DNA from: Entoloma clypeatum
Taxonomy: Eukaryota > Basidiomycota > Agaricomycetes > Agaricales > Entolomataceae
Assembly: GCA_963565915.1 (NCBI GenBank)
Contig: OY751491.1
Location: forward strand, 1,116,001 to 1,180,000
Direction: 5' to 3'
Length of the DNA stretch: 64,000 nt
The notes beneath the pieces were generated by a model, which worked only from the letters and a program-made list of their open reading frames with translations, did no database searches and was not told the DNA's origin. The position numbers and the translations under genes are program-made. Below, in pieces: positions 23,380 to 35,160 of the stretch (positions are counted from its first letter, which is position 1; the number at the start of each line of letters is the position of its first letter).

Positions 23380-25160
23380 TCTGTGCAGGTCTATGCAGAT
23401 TCTTGCAGGGCTGAAGTTCCAAAGACAAGGTATATGCTACATGCAGCTCTGCAAAAGCTCTGTGCAGCTTCACTACCATCTTTTGCAGCTCTTCACACTT
23501 TCACTCCATTCTTGCAGGCCTCCATAGATTCTGTACACCTTCATAGGCCTCCAAACTCTGTTACAACTTACAATTATAGAGCATTCCATTTTATCAACAA
23601 TAATGTCTTTGAGAAATAACAATGTATATTTTTCCATGCTATTACAACAGACAATGCAACAATATTATGGTACAACGTATCTCTCCCTTGCCTGGCCGTC
23701 GTACCTCTCGTCCCTCACACTCCCCGCCTACGCCACGCACATGCTGGCATGCCCCCATGTCCCCCTACCTGCGCGTCCCCTGGGCGGCGACTGCAACCCA
23801 CGCGTCGTACCTCTCGTGCCTCACACCCCTTTCCCGGATGTGGTCCCTTGTACCTTGCATCTTCCTGAGGGGCATTTCATCCTTGTGTCTGCACGGTGTC
23901 CACCACTCCACCTTGCACCGTCGTGTTCCATCATTTTTGTGTGTGGTCGTCTCTCGCGTGTGGCCCACTGTTCTTGCATATTTCGTCAGTGGTCTGGGGT
24001 GACGTGAATGGCGGGGTGCTTACTTGCATCTGCTGGTGCGTGTCCTGCCCCTCTGTGTGTCCTGCCCCTCTCGCATCAGCTGGTGCGTGGCGCGCTATTT
24101 CTCACATGTCCCGTCCCGTTCGCTGTGCGTCCCGCCGCTCTCGCATGTTTCATCAGTGGTCTGATGGGGCGTGAATTGGAGGGGTGCTTACCTATATGGG
24201 GACACCGTGGCCCTTGTGTGAACGGGGGAGCAGAAGGACGGAGGAGAGAGAGGAAGGTGGTGGGGGAAGGCAAGAAGTACATGATGATGGGACTTCAGAT
24301 ATTGTTCGACTGTCGGCCGTTGCCGAGGTTGGCAAGTTCCAATGTTTCGTCATCCTGGGCCCGGAACATGCCAAGCACGCCAAGCCTCGCCATGTCCTTC
24401 TCCCTCCACTCCCTCCCCCATCCCTCTTGCTCCCCCCCCTATTCACACAAGGGCCACGGTGCCCCCGTATAGGTAAGCACCCCCCCCGCCATTCACGTCA
24501 GGTCAGACCACTGACAAAACACGCGAGAGCGGCAGGACGCGTGGCGAACAGGGCAGGGCACATGAGAAACGGCGCAACACGTACCAGCAGATGCGAGAGG
24601 GGCGGGACACGCAATGAACGGGACAGGAGACGCGACAAACGGCGCAGGACATGCAAGAACAGCGGCCGACATGAGAAACGGCAAGGCCGACGCGAGAGGG
24701 GCAGGACATGAATGAGCAGTTGCGAGAACGGCGGGACACGCAATGAGAACGGCGGCAGATGCGAGAACCGGCAAGACAGATGCGAGACATTACATGGGAC
24801 ACATGAGGAACAGTGGGACGTGCGCTGGCAGAGACAAGTGTGTGAGGGACGACGCACTTGGGGGCATGAGTAGGACATTGATATAAATTGTACATTGTCC
24901 TGTCATAGCACTTAAACTCAATCAAATTTTTCCAATCTGTTATTTGTGAATTGCTGTAGTACCATATTGGAATGTTTCTATGAAGACTTACACAAAGTTT
25001 CCAATTATCTTTACAGACTCCCTCAAAATCTATATATTACTTTATAGAAACTAAATCACCTACCAGCTCTACAAAGACCTTCAAATTTGGCACTTCAGCT
25101 CCACAGTGCTGCAAAGAGCTGCATAGCATATAGGCCAAGCTGCAACAAGCTGCAACATCT
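23380..25160. repeat. Foldback (large inverted-repeat) element with CCCGCC-rich arms
   Basis: The clearest arm pair is 24110-24245 against 24415-24545 inverted: both read CAGTGGTCTGA, then GGGGTGCTTACCTATA, then CACCGTGGCCCTTGTGTGAA. Further out, 23690-23730 (CGTCGTACCTCTCGTCCCTCAC) resembles the complement of 24830-24870. At the flanks, TATATGCTA.ATGCAGCTCT.TGCAG occurs near 23430 and inverted near 25100-25140. Between them are many copies of words like CCTGCCCCTCTCGCATCTGCTGGTG in both orientations. No ORF with a motif was found, so it is probably a non-autonomous foldback transposon or an old TIR element. Confidence 0.55.
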
Positions 25161-25318
25161 TTGGCAAAAATCAGTGTTTGCTGATGTCATCATTCTGCCT
25201 GATGTAGTAAAATGATATACTCATCTCGTTGATGCGTCAGCTCCTATGCTGACTGAGAACCACACTACTCTCCTCGTTTATTTATGTGTCCGGTGTATGT
25301 GTTTGCAACACTCAGCTT

Positions 25319-25719
25319 TGTTACGGACTCTATGGTATGAGGACCATGTCATATCTTTTACTTATCAGCCCGACTCAGCGCCCTCTTACGAACTCACTAT
25401 GTCTAATGTTTACTTTCGCAACCTTTGATTCCCAGTCTGACTCACTACATTACTTCGTCATCCCCTTTAGTATACTTCGCTCCCACGCTGACTTGCTTTC
25501 CACAGTCAGCTTACTCATTGTATATAGCCTTCCGCAGTCGCCTGACTCATGCGCACTGCCTTCCGCAGTACTGACTTATCCACTACCGCCTATAGTCAGT
25601 ACCTATATAAACCTCTTGTACTGTAGTAGATCCCTTAGATTTAGCAATCACATTGCTCTTCGCCTTTCCACTTCCTGCATACTCTGCCCGAACCTTGGAA
25701 CGGTTTGTTAAGCATAACA
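25319..25719 (+). repeat. Gypsy copy 1, 5' LTR
   Basis: 401 bp, starts TG and ends CA, preceded by AGCTT (25314-25318). It holds repeated CCGCAGT/ACTGACTCA words and a TATATAAACC box near 25610-25620 that probably drives transcription. Confidence 0.9.
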
Positions 25720-25758
25720 AGTTGCTAAATCTCGTTAGGTTCGCCCAGAGCAAAGAGA

Positions 25759-27252
25759 GCAACTACCAGACGAGTCAAGACATCGCGCTTCTTTGAAGAC
25801 TTCACCAGCAACCCATTCAGCACGCCAGAAGCCCGACAGGAGGAGCTAAGTCCTCGAGACAGTATCGATTTTACACTCATCCAGCAGTACATCAAATCGG
25901 AGATCCGTCGCATCCTACAGCAGGTGCTTGACGAAGAACTAGACAACGACGAGCATCGCCCCCACGGCGAGATAGCAGAGAGCATCCATCTTGCTCAGCA
26001 ACACCAGATCGCGTGCTATAACGCCCGACAGAACAAACTCGAAAGCTTTCGCGTTCAAGAAGGACCTCAGACAGGTCGGATCACAGAGATCAGAGAGTTT
26101 ATCGGTGTCCAGACAACCATTATCAGAAGATTGATTAGGACGCTCACATCAAGACGTCCCGGAGCCACATTGTCACGTTTTACTCGAAGCAGCAGATCTA
26201 CGCCCACTTCACCACCGAAGAACAACAGACCGAGTACAACCATTGGGCACGAAACGAGAGACTTGACCCCTTCTCACGACCAACAGACACCTAGAACAGG
26301 GACTCATTTTCAATCCTTACCTGTATCCCAAACCCCATCTTCATCCCAACAACCCGACTCCTCTCCTCCTCCGCAGACTCTAGACATGGCAGAAGCTCCG
26401 GCTGTACAAACAATGGATACATCCAAGATCATCAAGGATCCTGGGATGTTCAAGGACAGATACACCTTTGACGAGTGGTGGAAAGCCACCAAACTATACA
26501 TCAGGTTCCAAAAGAGCCTCACAGAAGATCAGAAGATTCTTGCGGTACTATCCCGCATGATGGAAGGGTCCGGCAGGCACTGGGCCAGTAACAAGTTAGA
26601 TGCTCTTGCTGTTGACAATGAGAACATCACCTGGCTAGGTTTTTCCGATGATATCGCCACACGATTCTCCATCACCAACAAATCGGTCGCTGCCAAAGCA
26701 AGACTCGAAGTCCTGAAATAAGAGAAACGCACTGTTGATGAATTTTTGGATGAATTTGAAGAACTCTTGAAGCTGTCAAACCTTGGCGAAGAAACTGGGA
26801 AATACATCCTAGAGAAGAACGTCAACCGCAGAATCTCTGAACAAGTGGCTAGTGATGGCAAGACGTACACCGATTACGCAAAGGAGATCCGAAACAAGGG
26901 ATGACAGATGGAAGGACACGCACTGGTCATCCGAGGTGGCGGCGACATGCGCACTGGATCGGGTACCACTTATGGTGGTCAGGGCAAGGCCATGGAGATC
27001 GACAAAGCAGGAGTAGCCCGTTGCTACAACTGTCAACACTTCGGTCATTTGGCTAAAGACTGTAGCACTCCAAAGAAGAAAGATGGTCGCAAGTGTTTCA
27101 ACTGTGACCAAGAAGGCCATATTGTGCGCAACTGCCGCAAGCTGAAGAAGAACTCCGGAAGGGTTAGGAAGGTGTCCGAGGAAGACGCTGAGAATGATGA
27201 AACCACAATCTTAGAAGCCGACGAGAAGGATTTTCCCGAAGGGTCCGATTAA
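25759..27252 (+). pseudogene. Gag of gypsy copy 1, interrupted
   Basis: The frame is open from about 25759 without an obvious ATG; the first in-frame ATG is at 25924. N-terminal helical part (R-F-F-E-D-F-T-S-N-P-F), a Ser/Thr/Pro-rich linker, the capsid-like core (Y-T-F-D-E-W-W-K-A-T-K-L-Y-I, then F-L-D-E-F-E-E-L-L-K-L-S-N-L-G) and two CCHC zinc knuckles, C-Y-N-C-Q-H-F-G-H-L-A-K-D-C and C-F-N-C-D-Q-E-G-H-I-V-R-N-C, which would bind genomic RNA. Premature stops: TAA at 26719 (CAA in copy 2) and TGA near 26902. The stretch Q-R-F-L-R-D-L-Q present in copy 2 is deleted near 26285. It ends at TAA 27250-27252. Confidence 0.85.
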
Positions 27253-30200
27253 ACGATGCTAAGTCGCGACCCTTATCTATTAAACGGACTTGCTTGCCTT
27301 GTATGACTGCAGACAATAGAACCTATGTCATGCCTGCCAAGCGAGCCGCTGCGTCGACTAAGACTGTGAAGGGAGATAAACCTCCGAAAAGACGAGAAAT
27401 CAGGCTGTTAGCTCAGCTCAAAACACGATGAGGACCAAAGGTTATCCGACCTGAGATTGACAGCGGATGTGAACGCACATGCATCCATCCCAGAATAGTA
27501 CGCGAACAGAACCTCCCCACGCGAGGAATACCGCCCATAGCAATTCTAAATGCAGATGGATCACCAAATTGACAACAGAAAGCGAGCCAACTTGCCGAAG
27601 TCAAACTGGATTTGGGAGCACATCAGGAAACCATGGAAGCAATGGTACTGGACATTGGGAGAACGGACATGCTCCTGGGACATGACTGGTTGGTACACCA
27701 CAATCCCACAATCAATTGGACAACCGGCGCGGTAACATTTAACCGGTGCCCAACTACATGTTGAACCAAACATTCGGATTTCAAGGTTAACCTTGATGGT
27801 CGCAAACACCGGGTTCGCATGGTTGAAGTACGCGACAAAGATGCACCAAAGAAGTCGAGTCAGAAATGGAAACCTGGAGACCCTATCTTGGAAGCTGTCA
27901 CTCCTACACCACCTCCCACAACCAAACGACCCTCATACGTTGATCGGTTTGCTCACCTGTTTGAGAAGGAGAACTTTGATAAGATCCTGAAGGAAAGGGA
28001 ATGGGACCATGGTATTGAACTTACACCAGACGCACCAAAGGAACTAGGGGGAAATACATATCCCATGACACAAAGGAACAAGAGGAATTGGACGCATTCA
28101 TCGACGAAGGTCTAGCAACTGGAAAGATCCGCCCATCCAAATCCCCTTATGCCTCACCTTGCTTCTTCATCAACAAGAAGGATGGCTCCAAACGATTGGT
28201 ACAAGATTACCGCATGGTCAACAAATTTACGGTCAAAGACAAGTTCCCACTCCCATGCATCTCCGACCTCTTGGACGTGCTGAAAGATGCAGTTTACTTC
28301 AATAAAATGGACATCATGTGGGGTTACAACAACGTCCGGATTAAGGAAGGCGATGAATGGAAGGCCGCCTTCCTCACCAGTCGAGGATTGTTCGAACCAT
28401 TGGTCATGTTTTTCGGCCTTTACAACTCCCCAGGGACCAGATCCGCCGACGTATCTGTGTGATCTACATGGATGACATCGTGGTTATCAGTAAAACCAAG
28501 GAAGAACTCGCGCGAAACACTGAAGAAATCCTACAGATCCTATCGGACAATGATTTGTTCCTAAAGGAGAAGAAGTGTTTATGGGAAGTAACAAAATGTC
28601 CTATATTGGGATATATGGTTGGTGAGGGACGTGTCAAGATGGAAACTGAAAAGGTGGATACGATCCGAAACTGGCGAGCACCCACATCAAAAAAAGAAGT
28701 TCAGAGGTTCCTTGGATTTGCTAACTTCTATCGATGTTTTATTGAAGGGTACTCAAACATTGCGAAACCTCTCACCACGCTCACAGGCGGTACAGCATTT
28801 ACTTGGGGACCAACAGAGCAGCAAGCCTTTGAAGGTCTCATACAGGCAATTACATCGGCACCAGTCTTGGCATTACCAAAACCAGAGGGACAGTTCAGGG
28901 TTGAAACTGATGCATCGGGCTATGCCATTGGAGCGGCACTCTGTCAGAAGCAAGACGACAAATGGCATCCCATTGTGTTCTTGTCACGGACCATGTTCGC
29001 GGCCGAACAGAATTATGAGATATATGACAAGGAACTCCTGGTGGTCATGGAAGCATTGAAAGATTGGAGACACTATCTGCTCAAAGCCAGGGTTGACCAA
29101 TCACAAGAACCTGGAATATTTCCGTTGTCCTCAGGACCTGAATCAACGACAGCGACACTGGAAAATGAAGTTACAAGACTATGACTTTGAATTACAGCAT
29201 GTACCCAGCAAGACCAATGCGAAAGCGGACATCCTGTCGCGCTTACCCTGGTATGAAGCGGAACTCGAACAACAAGACAGTGACCAAATGCTCAAGGAAG
29301 GACTATTCTTGAAACAGTTGGAATCAGAAGATGTGGTACAAATGGAGATGTTCACAGAGGAACAATTCTTTGAAGGGGGTGAAACATCTGATTCCATCAA
29401 AATCGGAAATGTCACGACCATCAAAAATCCGTGGATCGCACGCATCAAGGGTTCAAACTGCATGGAGACAGAAGTAGCCCAGGGTCTAAAGAAGAATCCT
29501 CATTGGTATCAACAGGAAAACGGCATCACATATGCAGGCAAACGAGTCTATGTTCCACCAGACCCACAACTGCATCAAGAACTGATGTTTGAATCACACG
29601 ATGCACCAGTGGCTGGACATCCAGGACAATATCGGACACATGAACTCCTCACTCGTACCTACTGGTGGCCTACTATCCTGCATGTCGTGAAGAAGTACGT
29701 AAAGGGTTGTGACACCTGTCAACGCAACAAGATTAACAGACAGAAACGACATGCTCCGCTACACCCCCATGCAGCACCAAGTCATCCATGGGAAGACATA
29801 GGGATTGACGTTGTGGGACCAATACCAGAGTCCGATGGAAAGAATGTGATTCTGGTCATCACAGATAGACATTTGAAGATGCTCCACCTCATTCCAACAA
29901 CCGTGGAATTATCAGCTGAAGGATTAGCCAAGATCTATTGGGATCAGATATGGAAGCTTCATGGGATCCCCAAGAAGATCATCAGCGATAGGGGACCACA
30001 GTTTGCTGCGAAGTTCATGGAGATACTCTGCCGCATGCTAGGGATCAAGAGGAACCTGTTCACCGTGTACCACCCACAGACCAATGGACAGGCCAAGCGA
30101 TCACATCAGGAAACGGAAGTGTTCTTACGGAACTTTGTCAACCATCTACAGGATGATTGGGCTGAATGGATTGCAATCACAGAGTTCCAGTACAATGACA

Positions 30201-30854
30201 AAGAACATCAGGCAACGAAGCACACCCCATTCTACCTCAACTACGGTTTACATCCTTGGAAGGGAGAGCTCGTGTTATAAGATACCAATCCGGCTGCCAA
30301 CGACTTCTTGGAAAAAACTCAAACAGGCATGAGAAGAAGCCAATGCAGCACTGAAACAAGCACAGGATCAGATGAAGAAGACAGTTGACACACGGCGAAG
30401 TCCGTCTTGGAACTACCGCATCAGGGACAAGGTGTGGCTGGAAGGGACTGACATCAGGACTGATCGCCCCTCAAAGAAACTTGATGCACTCCGACATGGA
30501 CCATTCAAAGTCCTAGAGAAGAAAGGAGCTAGCGCGTACCTTCTTGATCTTCTGAAGACTTGGAAGATGATTCACCCTGTGTTCAACGAGACCCTGTTGT
30601 CACCATATGAAACTCCGAAGTACGCCATCCAGAAAAAGAAACCAGCCCCTGATCCGATCATCGTCGAAGAACGAGAAGAGTACCATGTGTCTATGATCCT
30701 AGACTCTTGAAAGTTCTGCGGAAAGATCCAGTACCTCATCCAGTGGGAAGGATATGGCCCAGAAGAGAACACATGGGAACCTCGAGCTAATGTTCAGAAC
30801 GCTCAGGATTTGATCCGTGATTTCCATCGGCAGAACCCGTCTCGTCCACGATAA
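27249..30854 (+). pseudogene. Pol of gypsy copy 1 (PR-RT-RH-IN-chromodomain), broken
   Basis: Order: protease with V/I-D-S-G-C (27460); reverse transcriptase with [12 protein letters not shown] and Y-M-D-D (28465-28480); RNase H with V-E-T-D-A-S-G-Y (28900); integrase zinc finger H-D-A-P-V-A-G-H ... C-D-T-C-Q-R-N-K (29600-29730) and D-D-E core (I-D-V-V-G-P-I, I-S-D-R-G-P-Q-F, H-Q-E-T-E); chromodomain E-E-Y-H-V-S ... Y-L-I-Q-W-E-G-Y ... E-N-T-W-E-P (30670-30790), which usually targets insertion to particular chromatin. Defects: stops near 27429, 27571, 27763, 30278 and 30708; frameshift near 28070; a deletion near 28440 just before Y-M-D-D; and a frameshift near 29088. The pol frame overlaps the gag end in the -1 register. 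Confidence 0.85.
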
Positions 30855-30987
30855 AAGATGAGTTCTCAAAACCCATGGCAGTATCGACCTCATCAGTCAA
30901 CCACACACCGAGTTCCCCGCTCTAGTCTTCTCCCTGCCCAATATAGCCACCCCATTCTTCTTTTATCTCTCAACCATCCTCACCGCC

Positions 30988-31359
30988 ATGTCAAACACCA
31001 TCGTTACCTCCACCTCCACCACCGACATCAACCCCGCCATCGCTGCCCTTATGAACAAAGCGCTCTCCATGAGAGACCAATTCCATGCCCTTGAAACTTC
31101 CCTCGCCGACCTCCTTCATCGCCAGATGAATATCCGACTTCATTCATTGTCCAATCTCCCCGTCGCCCCAACTCCCAAAGAGAAACAAATTCTCGGGAAT
31201 TACACCAGCACCCTCGTCATCGAAAATCGACGTATTCGGCTGGCCATCAAAGGCCTTGAACTCGCCGTAGCCATCAATGAGGAGTTGATATATGATTGGA
31301 GCCTCAAGGAGAGTCCGAACTGGTCCGATCCCAACAACAACGAGGGATGGGGACAGTGA
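30988..31359 (+). CDS. Third ORF of gypsy copy 1 (123 codons, unknown function)
   Basis: An intact ORF between the chromodomain stop and the 3' LTR, where retroviruses keep env. The product is small and mostly helical: S-M-R-D-Q-F-H-A-L-E-T-S-L-A-D-L-L-H, then P-T-P-K-E-K-Q-I-L-G-N-Y, then V-I-E-N-R-R-I-R-L-A-I-K-G-L-E-L-A-V-A-I-N. No signal peptide or membrane helix, so it is not an envelope protein; a coiled-coil or RNA/protein-binding role is possible but unproven. It ends N-E-G-W-G-Q before TGA. The same ORF is intact in copy 2 (40118-40480), about 82% identical over the shared 85-residue core, although gag and pol of both copies are broken. The leader just upstream (CAATATAGC.AC.CCATTCTTC) is also conserved. 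Confidence 0.8.
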   Translation: MSNTIVTSTSTTDINPAIAALMNKALSMRDQFHALETSLADLLHRQMNIRLHSLSNLPVAPTPKEKQILGNYTSTLVIENRRIRLAIKGLELAVAINEELIYDWSLKESPNWSDPNNNEGWGQ

Positions 31360-31393
31360 CTCTGTGAGGACACAGAGCTTGAAGAGGGGAACA

Positions 31394-31654
31394 TGTTACG
31401 GACTCTATGGTATGAGGACCACATCATATCTTTTACTTATCGGCCCGACTCGGCGCCCTCTTACAAACTTACTATGTCTAATGTCTACTTTCGCAACCTT
31501 CGATTCCCAGTCTGACTCACTACATTACTTCGTCATCCCCTTTAGTATACTTCGCTCCCACGCTGACTCGCTTTCTGCAGTCAGCTTACTCACTGTACTT
31601 AGCCTTCCGCAGTCGCCTTACTCATGCACACTGCCTTCCGCAGTACTGACTCAT
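31394..31654 (+). repeat. Gypsy copy 1, 3' LTR, truncated
   Basis: Starts TGTTACGGACTCTATGG right after the polypurine tract and matches the 5' LTR until ACTGACTCATC, then switches to host-flank sequence TTGCAACACTCAGCTT. Confidence 0.8.
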
Positions 31655-31673
31655 CATTTGCAACACTCAGCTT

Positions 31674-32074
31674 TGTTACGGACTCTACGGTATGAGGACC
31701 ATGTCATATCTTTTACTTATCAGCCCGACTCAGCGCCCTCTTACGAACTCACTATGTCTAATGTCTACTTTCGCAACCTTTGATTCCCAGTCTGACTCAC
31801 TACATTACTTCGTCATCCCCTTTAGTATACTTCGCTCCCGCGCTGACTCGCTTTCCGCAGTCAGCTTACTCACTGTACATAGCCTTCCGCAGTTGCCTTA
31901 CTCATGCACACTGCCTTCCGCAGTACTGACTCATCCGCTACCGCCTATAGTCAGTACCTATATAAACCTCTTGTACTGTAGTAGATTCCTTAGATTTAGC
32001 AATCATATTGCTCTTCGCCTTTCCACTTCCTGCATACTCTGCCCGAACCTTGGAATGGTTTGTTAAGCATAACA
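31674..32074 (+). repeat. Complete gypsy LTR downstream of copy 1
   Basis: 401 bp, TGTTACGG...CATAACA, flanked on both sides by AGCTT (31669-31673 and 32075-32079). It has the structure of a solo LTR sharing the target site of copy 1. Confidence 0.85.
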
Positions 32075-32079
32075 AGCTT

Positions 32080-34240
32080 GTCGGATTGCCTTTGTCGTCC
32101 ACCTTGCAGCTGGAGCCGGAGGAGGCGGAGGCAGCGAAGTGCGGCGCAGACATGGTGCTTCGGAGACGATGTCACACAAGATGTCACAGTTAAATTAGAG
32201 CAAAGAGTGTTTGATGATTGAATACTATTTGTGACTGATCGACCCCATGATAATTTATTCAGAGCAAGTCCTCATCCTATTTAATTGTAGTTTAATCCGT
32301 TATAATTTAATATCATTGCACTCAGTGAGCAGTCTGAGTGCTCACCGTGTTCACCGTTCTTCATTGATCACTCTGAAGCCAAATGAAGGATTCGGGTTTT
32401 TCCCGATGTGACTGCCATCATGTGCTATGCCTCCCTACCTAATCAACCATCTGTTCCTCAATTCTACATAGTTTCCTTGGCGCAAAGTATATGAAACACA
32501 ATGATAATCAGCGAAGGCGATAACGCAGCAAAAAAGCACATGAAAAAAGGGATCATAGCAAGGTGTAGTACTAGTGAAAATCTTCAGAGCAGAATAAAGA
32601 TACCAGGGATGATCGACATGAGAAGAGACGGCGGGACAACGAGAGTGCACGGAGATACTTAACACGAGGAAAACGAGAGAGAAAAAACCCAACGTTTGGC
32701 AGTTCAGAAAGAATATATTCCAATCGATGTAACACTGAGCGGGCTCGCACCAGTTGAGCTTCGATACCAAACTCCTTGGCTAACTTGGCGACAACCCCGC
32801 CGCCTGCGGTTGCCCCCAAGCCAAGTTCTTTCTTTCCAGGGAGAAAAGCGCGAGCAGACACATCACGACTGTCCAGTGTTCTGAGCTTGTCATTTGTTGA
32901 GTAGTAGGGGCTGGATGAAGAATCAGAAGGTAGAGTGTCCACACAAGAAGAGGGGAGTGAAATGGTGTTCAATTTGACGAGCACGGAAAGGAAGATTTGC
33001 TCAGTTGACGGGACGTGAACTCTAGGCAACTGCTTAACGAGGATCTAAGGGAACTAGTGCGTGAAACCCACCATGATTATCTTGAGCAGTCATATAATTA
33101 TGCTGAGACTTGCCACATAACATGTCCCGCATGGAAGAGCACCCAAAGACATGAATATTCACAACGGGTGGGGAACTTACTCGCCAATGCCAGGATCATG
33201 CTCAGCTACTCAATGGGGATGCCATGAAACACATTGGGCTTGCGACACCTCCGAGTCCCCGAAGTCTCTCGTCCGATTCCAATCGACCCCGTCGACATAG
33301 GGCCTCAAGACATGGCAGGTCCCACCACCGGTCCCTCAGTGAAAGTGATGAGCAAGATGCGGATTTTGATACAGACACAGATCATACAACACTCGCATCA
33401 GAAGATCCTTCCTCATTGAAAGCGAAAATTATCGCGCTTTCTGCCCCTCATTCATTTTTGCCTGTGGAGAACAAAGGCATCAAGGAGGAAGAGGAAGAGA
33501 CCGTGCTCGGTATTTGATCCAAATATGGTGCGGCTACATTGGCTAGTACAGGGCCGGAGTCCTCAGTCTACTGGTGAGTGGGCTGCTGCAGAGCATGGCG
33601 ATGTCCGAGTCTGTTTTTGACTTTGCCTGAATCAGTTTCAATGTCCACTTTCATTGTAGTCTTCAAATGGTCAAGCTACCGCAATACATGGCATGACACT
33701 ATACTTAGTCCTCAGTAATTCAAATCTTAATGTACAAGGCCAGTATTTAGCACAATAAGTAAACCATTGATCAAGACATACTGGACTCTCACAAATTTTG
33801 AGTCATGGCATAGGCCAGTTAATAAAGTAGCAGCTGTACCTGTGGGAGCGACAGTGGGAAGGGGAGTTTCGTTGCTGCAGGAGAAAGGTGGATTAGATAG
33901 AACTTGTAAGGTCTGTGATGTAGAACTTAGGACATACAAAGTGACAGGCTCACTGGTTAATTTCGCATCGGAAGTGGTGAGGCAAGAGGCGGGGGAGGCG
34001 GGAGGGAGCTCCTTGAAACTCAAACTACCGGGAATGGGCTCTGGCACCAGCAGGGCAGACAAACTATATTTGCATAATATCAATGGGTAGAGTTAACGGC
34101 AGGTAAAGGTCAACCTGCAGTATCCGACAGATCGTGTAGCACAGGTAGAGGTAGAGGTTGCCGAAATCCCTACCTGTGCACATACCGCGAACCATCGGCA
34201 GGTTCGCAGGTATTTGCAGGTAGTACCTCTGTGCTGCATT
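32080..34240. other. No confidently assigned gene
   Basis: ORFs seen: 32571-33029 minus (contains K-K-E-L-G-L-G-A-T-A-G-G-G-V-V-A-K-L-A-K-E-F-G), 33224-33517 plus (Ser/Arg then acidic) and 33727-34083 minus (Ser/Thr/Pro-rich). None has a motif I recognise; the first could be an exon of a real gene. At 34100-34240 short words CAGGTA and ACCTGC repeat in both orientations. Confidence 0.35.
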
Positions 34241-34680
34241 GGGCCATCATCCACCCAGGCATTTAATCTACACTCTAAGTGGATGTATTTGAGATACAAA
34301 CGAAGGAAAACAAATAAAAACTTACCAAGTTATGATCTATACATCATTTCCACCCCTTGACCCATAAAAATGCTGAATCACGCCACAACCGCGAAACGCC
34401 GGGCTATCGTCTGCACAGGCGTTTAATCTGCACTTAAATTCGCTTAATTTGAGATATACATGAAAGAAAATGAACAAGAACTCACTGAGTTATGATATAT
34501 AAATCCTTTTAATCCCTTCACCCATAAAAATGTAAAATCGCGCCATGTCCATGTAACACCGGGCTATCATCGGCCTGGGGCGTTTATCTACACACTAATG
34601 CAATTAATTTGAAATATACACGAAAGAAAACGAACGAAAACCCACCGAGTTATGAGTTATCTCTGCAGATATCTACAGAA
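34241..34680. repeat. Three tandem units of 160 bp
   Basis: Units start GGGC(C/T)ATC at 34241, 34401 and 34561, exactly 160 bases apart, and the third is partial. Each holds TTTAATCT.CACT, a purine-rich GAAAGAAAA.GAA part, GAGTTATGA and CCCATAAAAATG. No coding potential. Confidence 0.7.
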
Positions 34681-34763
34681 AAGAAAGGTTAGTAAAGACA
34701 GTAATGAATGGTCCACCAGTCATGACGAATAGTCCCCCAGTGGCAACAAATAGTCTACTAATG

Positions 34764-35121
34764 TGTTACGGACTTACCGGTTTGTATGTTACGCACTTTT
34801 CCCTTGCATCGTACCTTCGTTATTTCTTTGACTCATCGGACTGCTTATTCATTTACCTTTACTCTACCATTCTCCTTTAGTATACTTCGCTCCCGCGCTG
34901 ACTCGCACTCCGCAGTAGAGATTACTCAGTCCGCAGTCGTCTGACTCACTTCGCACTGCCTTCCGCAGCTACTGACTCACTCGCTACCGCTCGTAGCCAG
35001 TACTATATAAACCCCATGTACCATAGCTACATTCCTTAGATTTAGCAATCACTTTGCTCTTTGCCTTTCCACTTTCCTGCATACTCTGCCCGAACCTTGG
35101 AATGGTTTGTTAAGCATAACA
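34764..35121 (+). repeat. Gypsy copy 2, 5' LTR
   Basis: 358 bp, TG...CA, preceded by TAATG. It contains a TATATAAACC box near 35010. Confidence 0.9.
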
Positions 35122-35160
35122 AGTTGCTAAATCTCGTTAGGTTCGCCCAGAGCGAAGGGA

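Larger units (their letters stand above)
25319..32074 (+). mobile_element. Ty3/gypsy chromovirus copy 1 (with solo-LTR tail)
   Basis: 5' LTR 25319-25719 (401 bp, TGTTACGG...AGCATAACA), gag, pol with a C-terminal chromodomain, a third ORF, a polypurine tract (GAAGAGGGGAACA) and a 3' LTR from 31394 that stops at about 31654. There the host flank TTGCAACACTCAGCTT is repeated, followed by a complete 401-bp LTR (31674-32074) and AGCTT. AGCTT also precedes the 5' LTR, so it is the 5-bp target duplication of the whole block. Gag and pol contain several stops and frameshifts, so the copy cannot encode working proteins. The sequence just after the LTR (AGTTGCTAAATC) is not a usual TGG-type tRNA primer site. 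Confidence 0.9.

Noticed and set aside
24498..24925. Cys/Ser-rich ORFs on the minus strand
   Set aside because: They are by-products of CG-rich short repeats in the foldback element, without independent support.
30988..31359. Envelope gene
   Set aside because: The position is right but there is no signal peptide, no membrane helix and no cysteine pattern.
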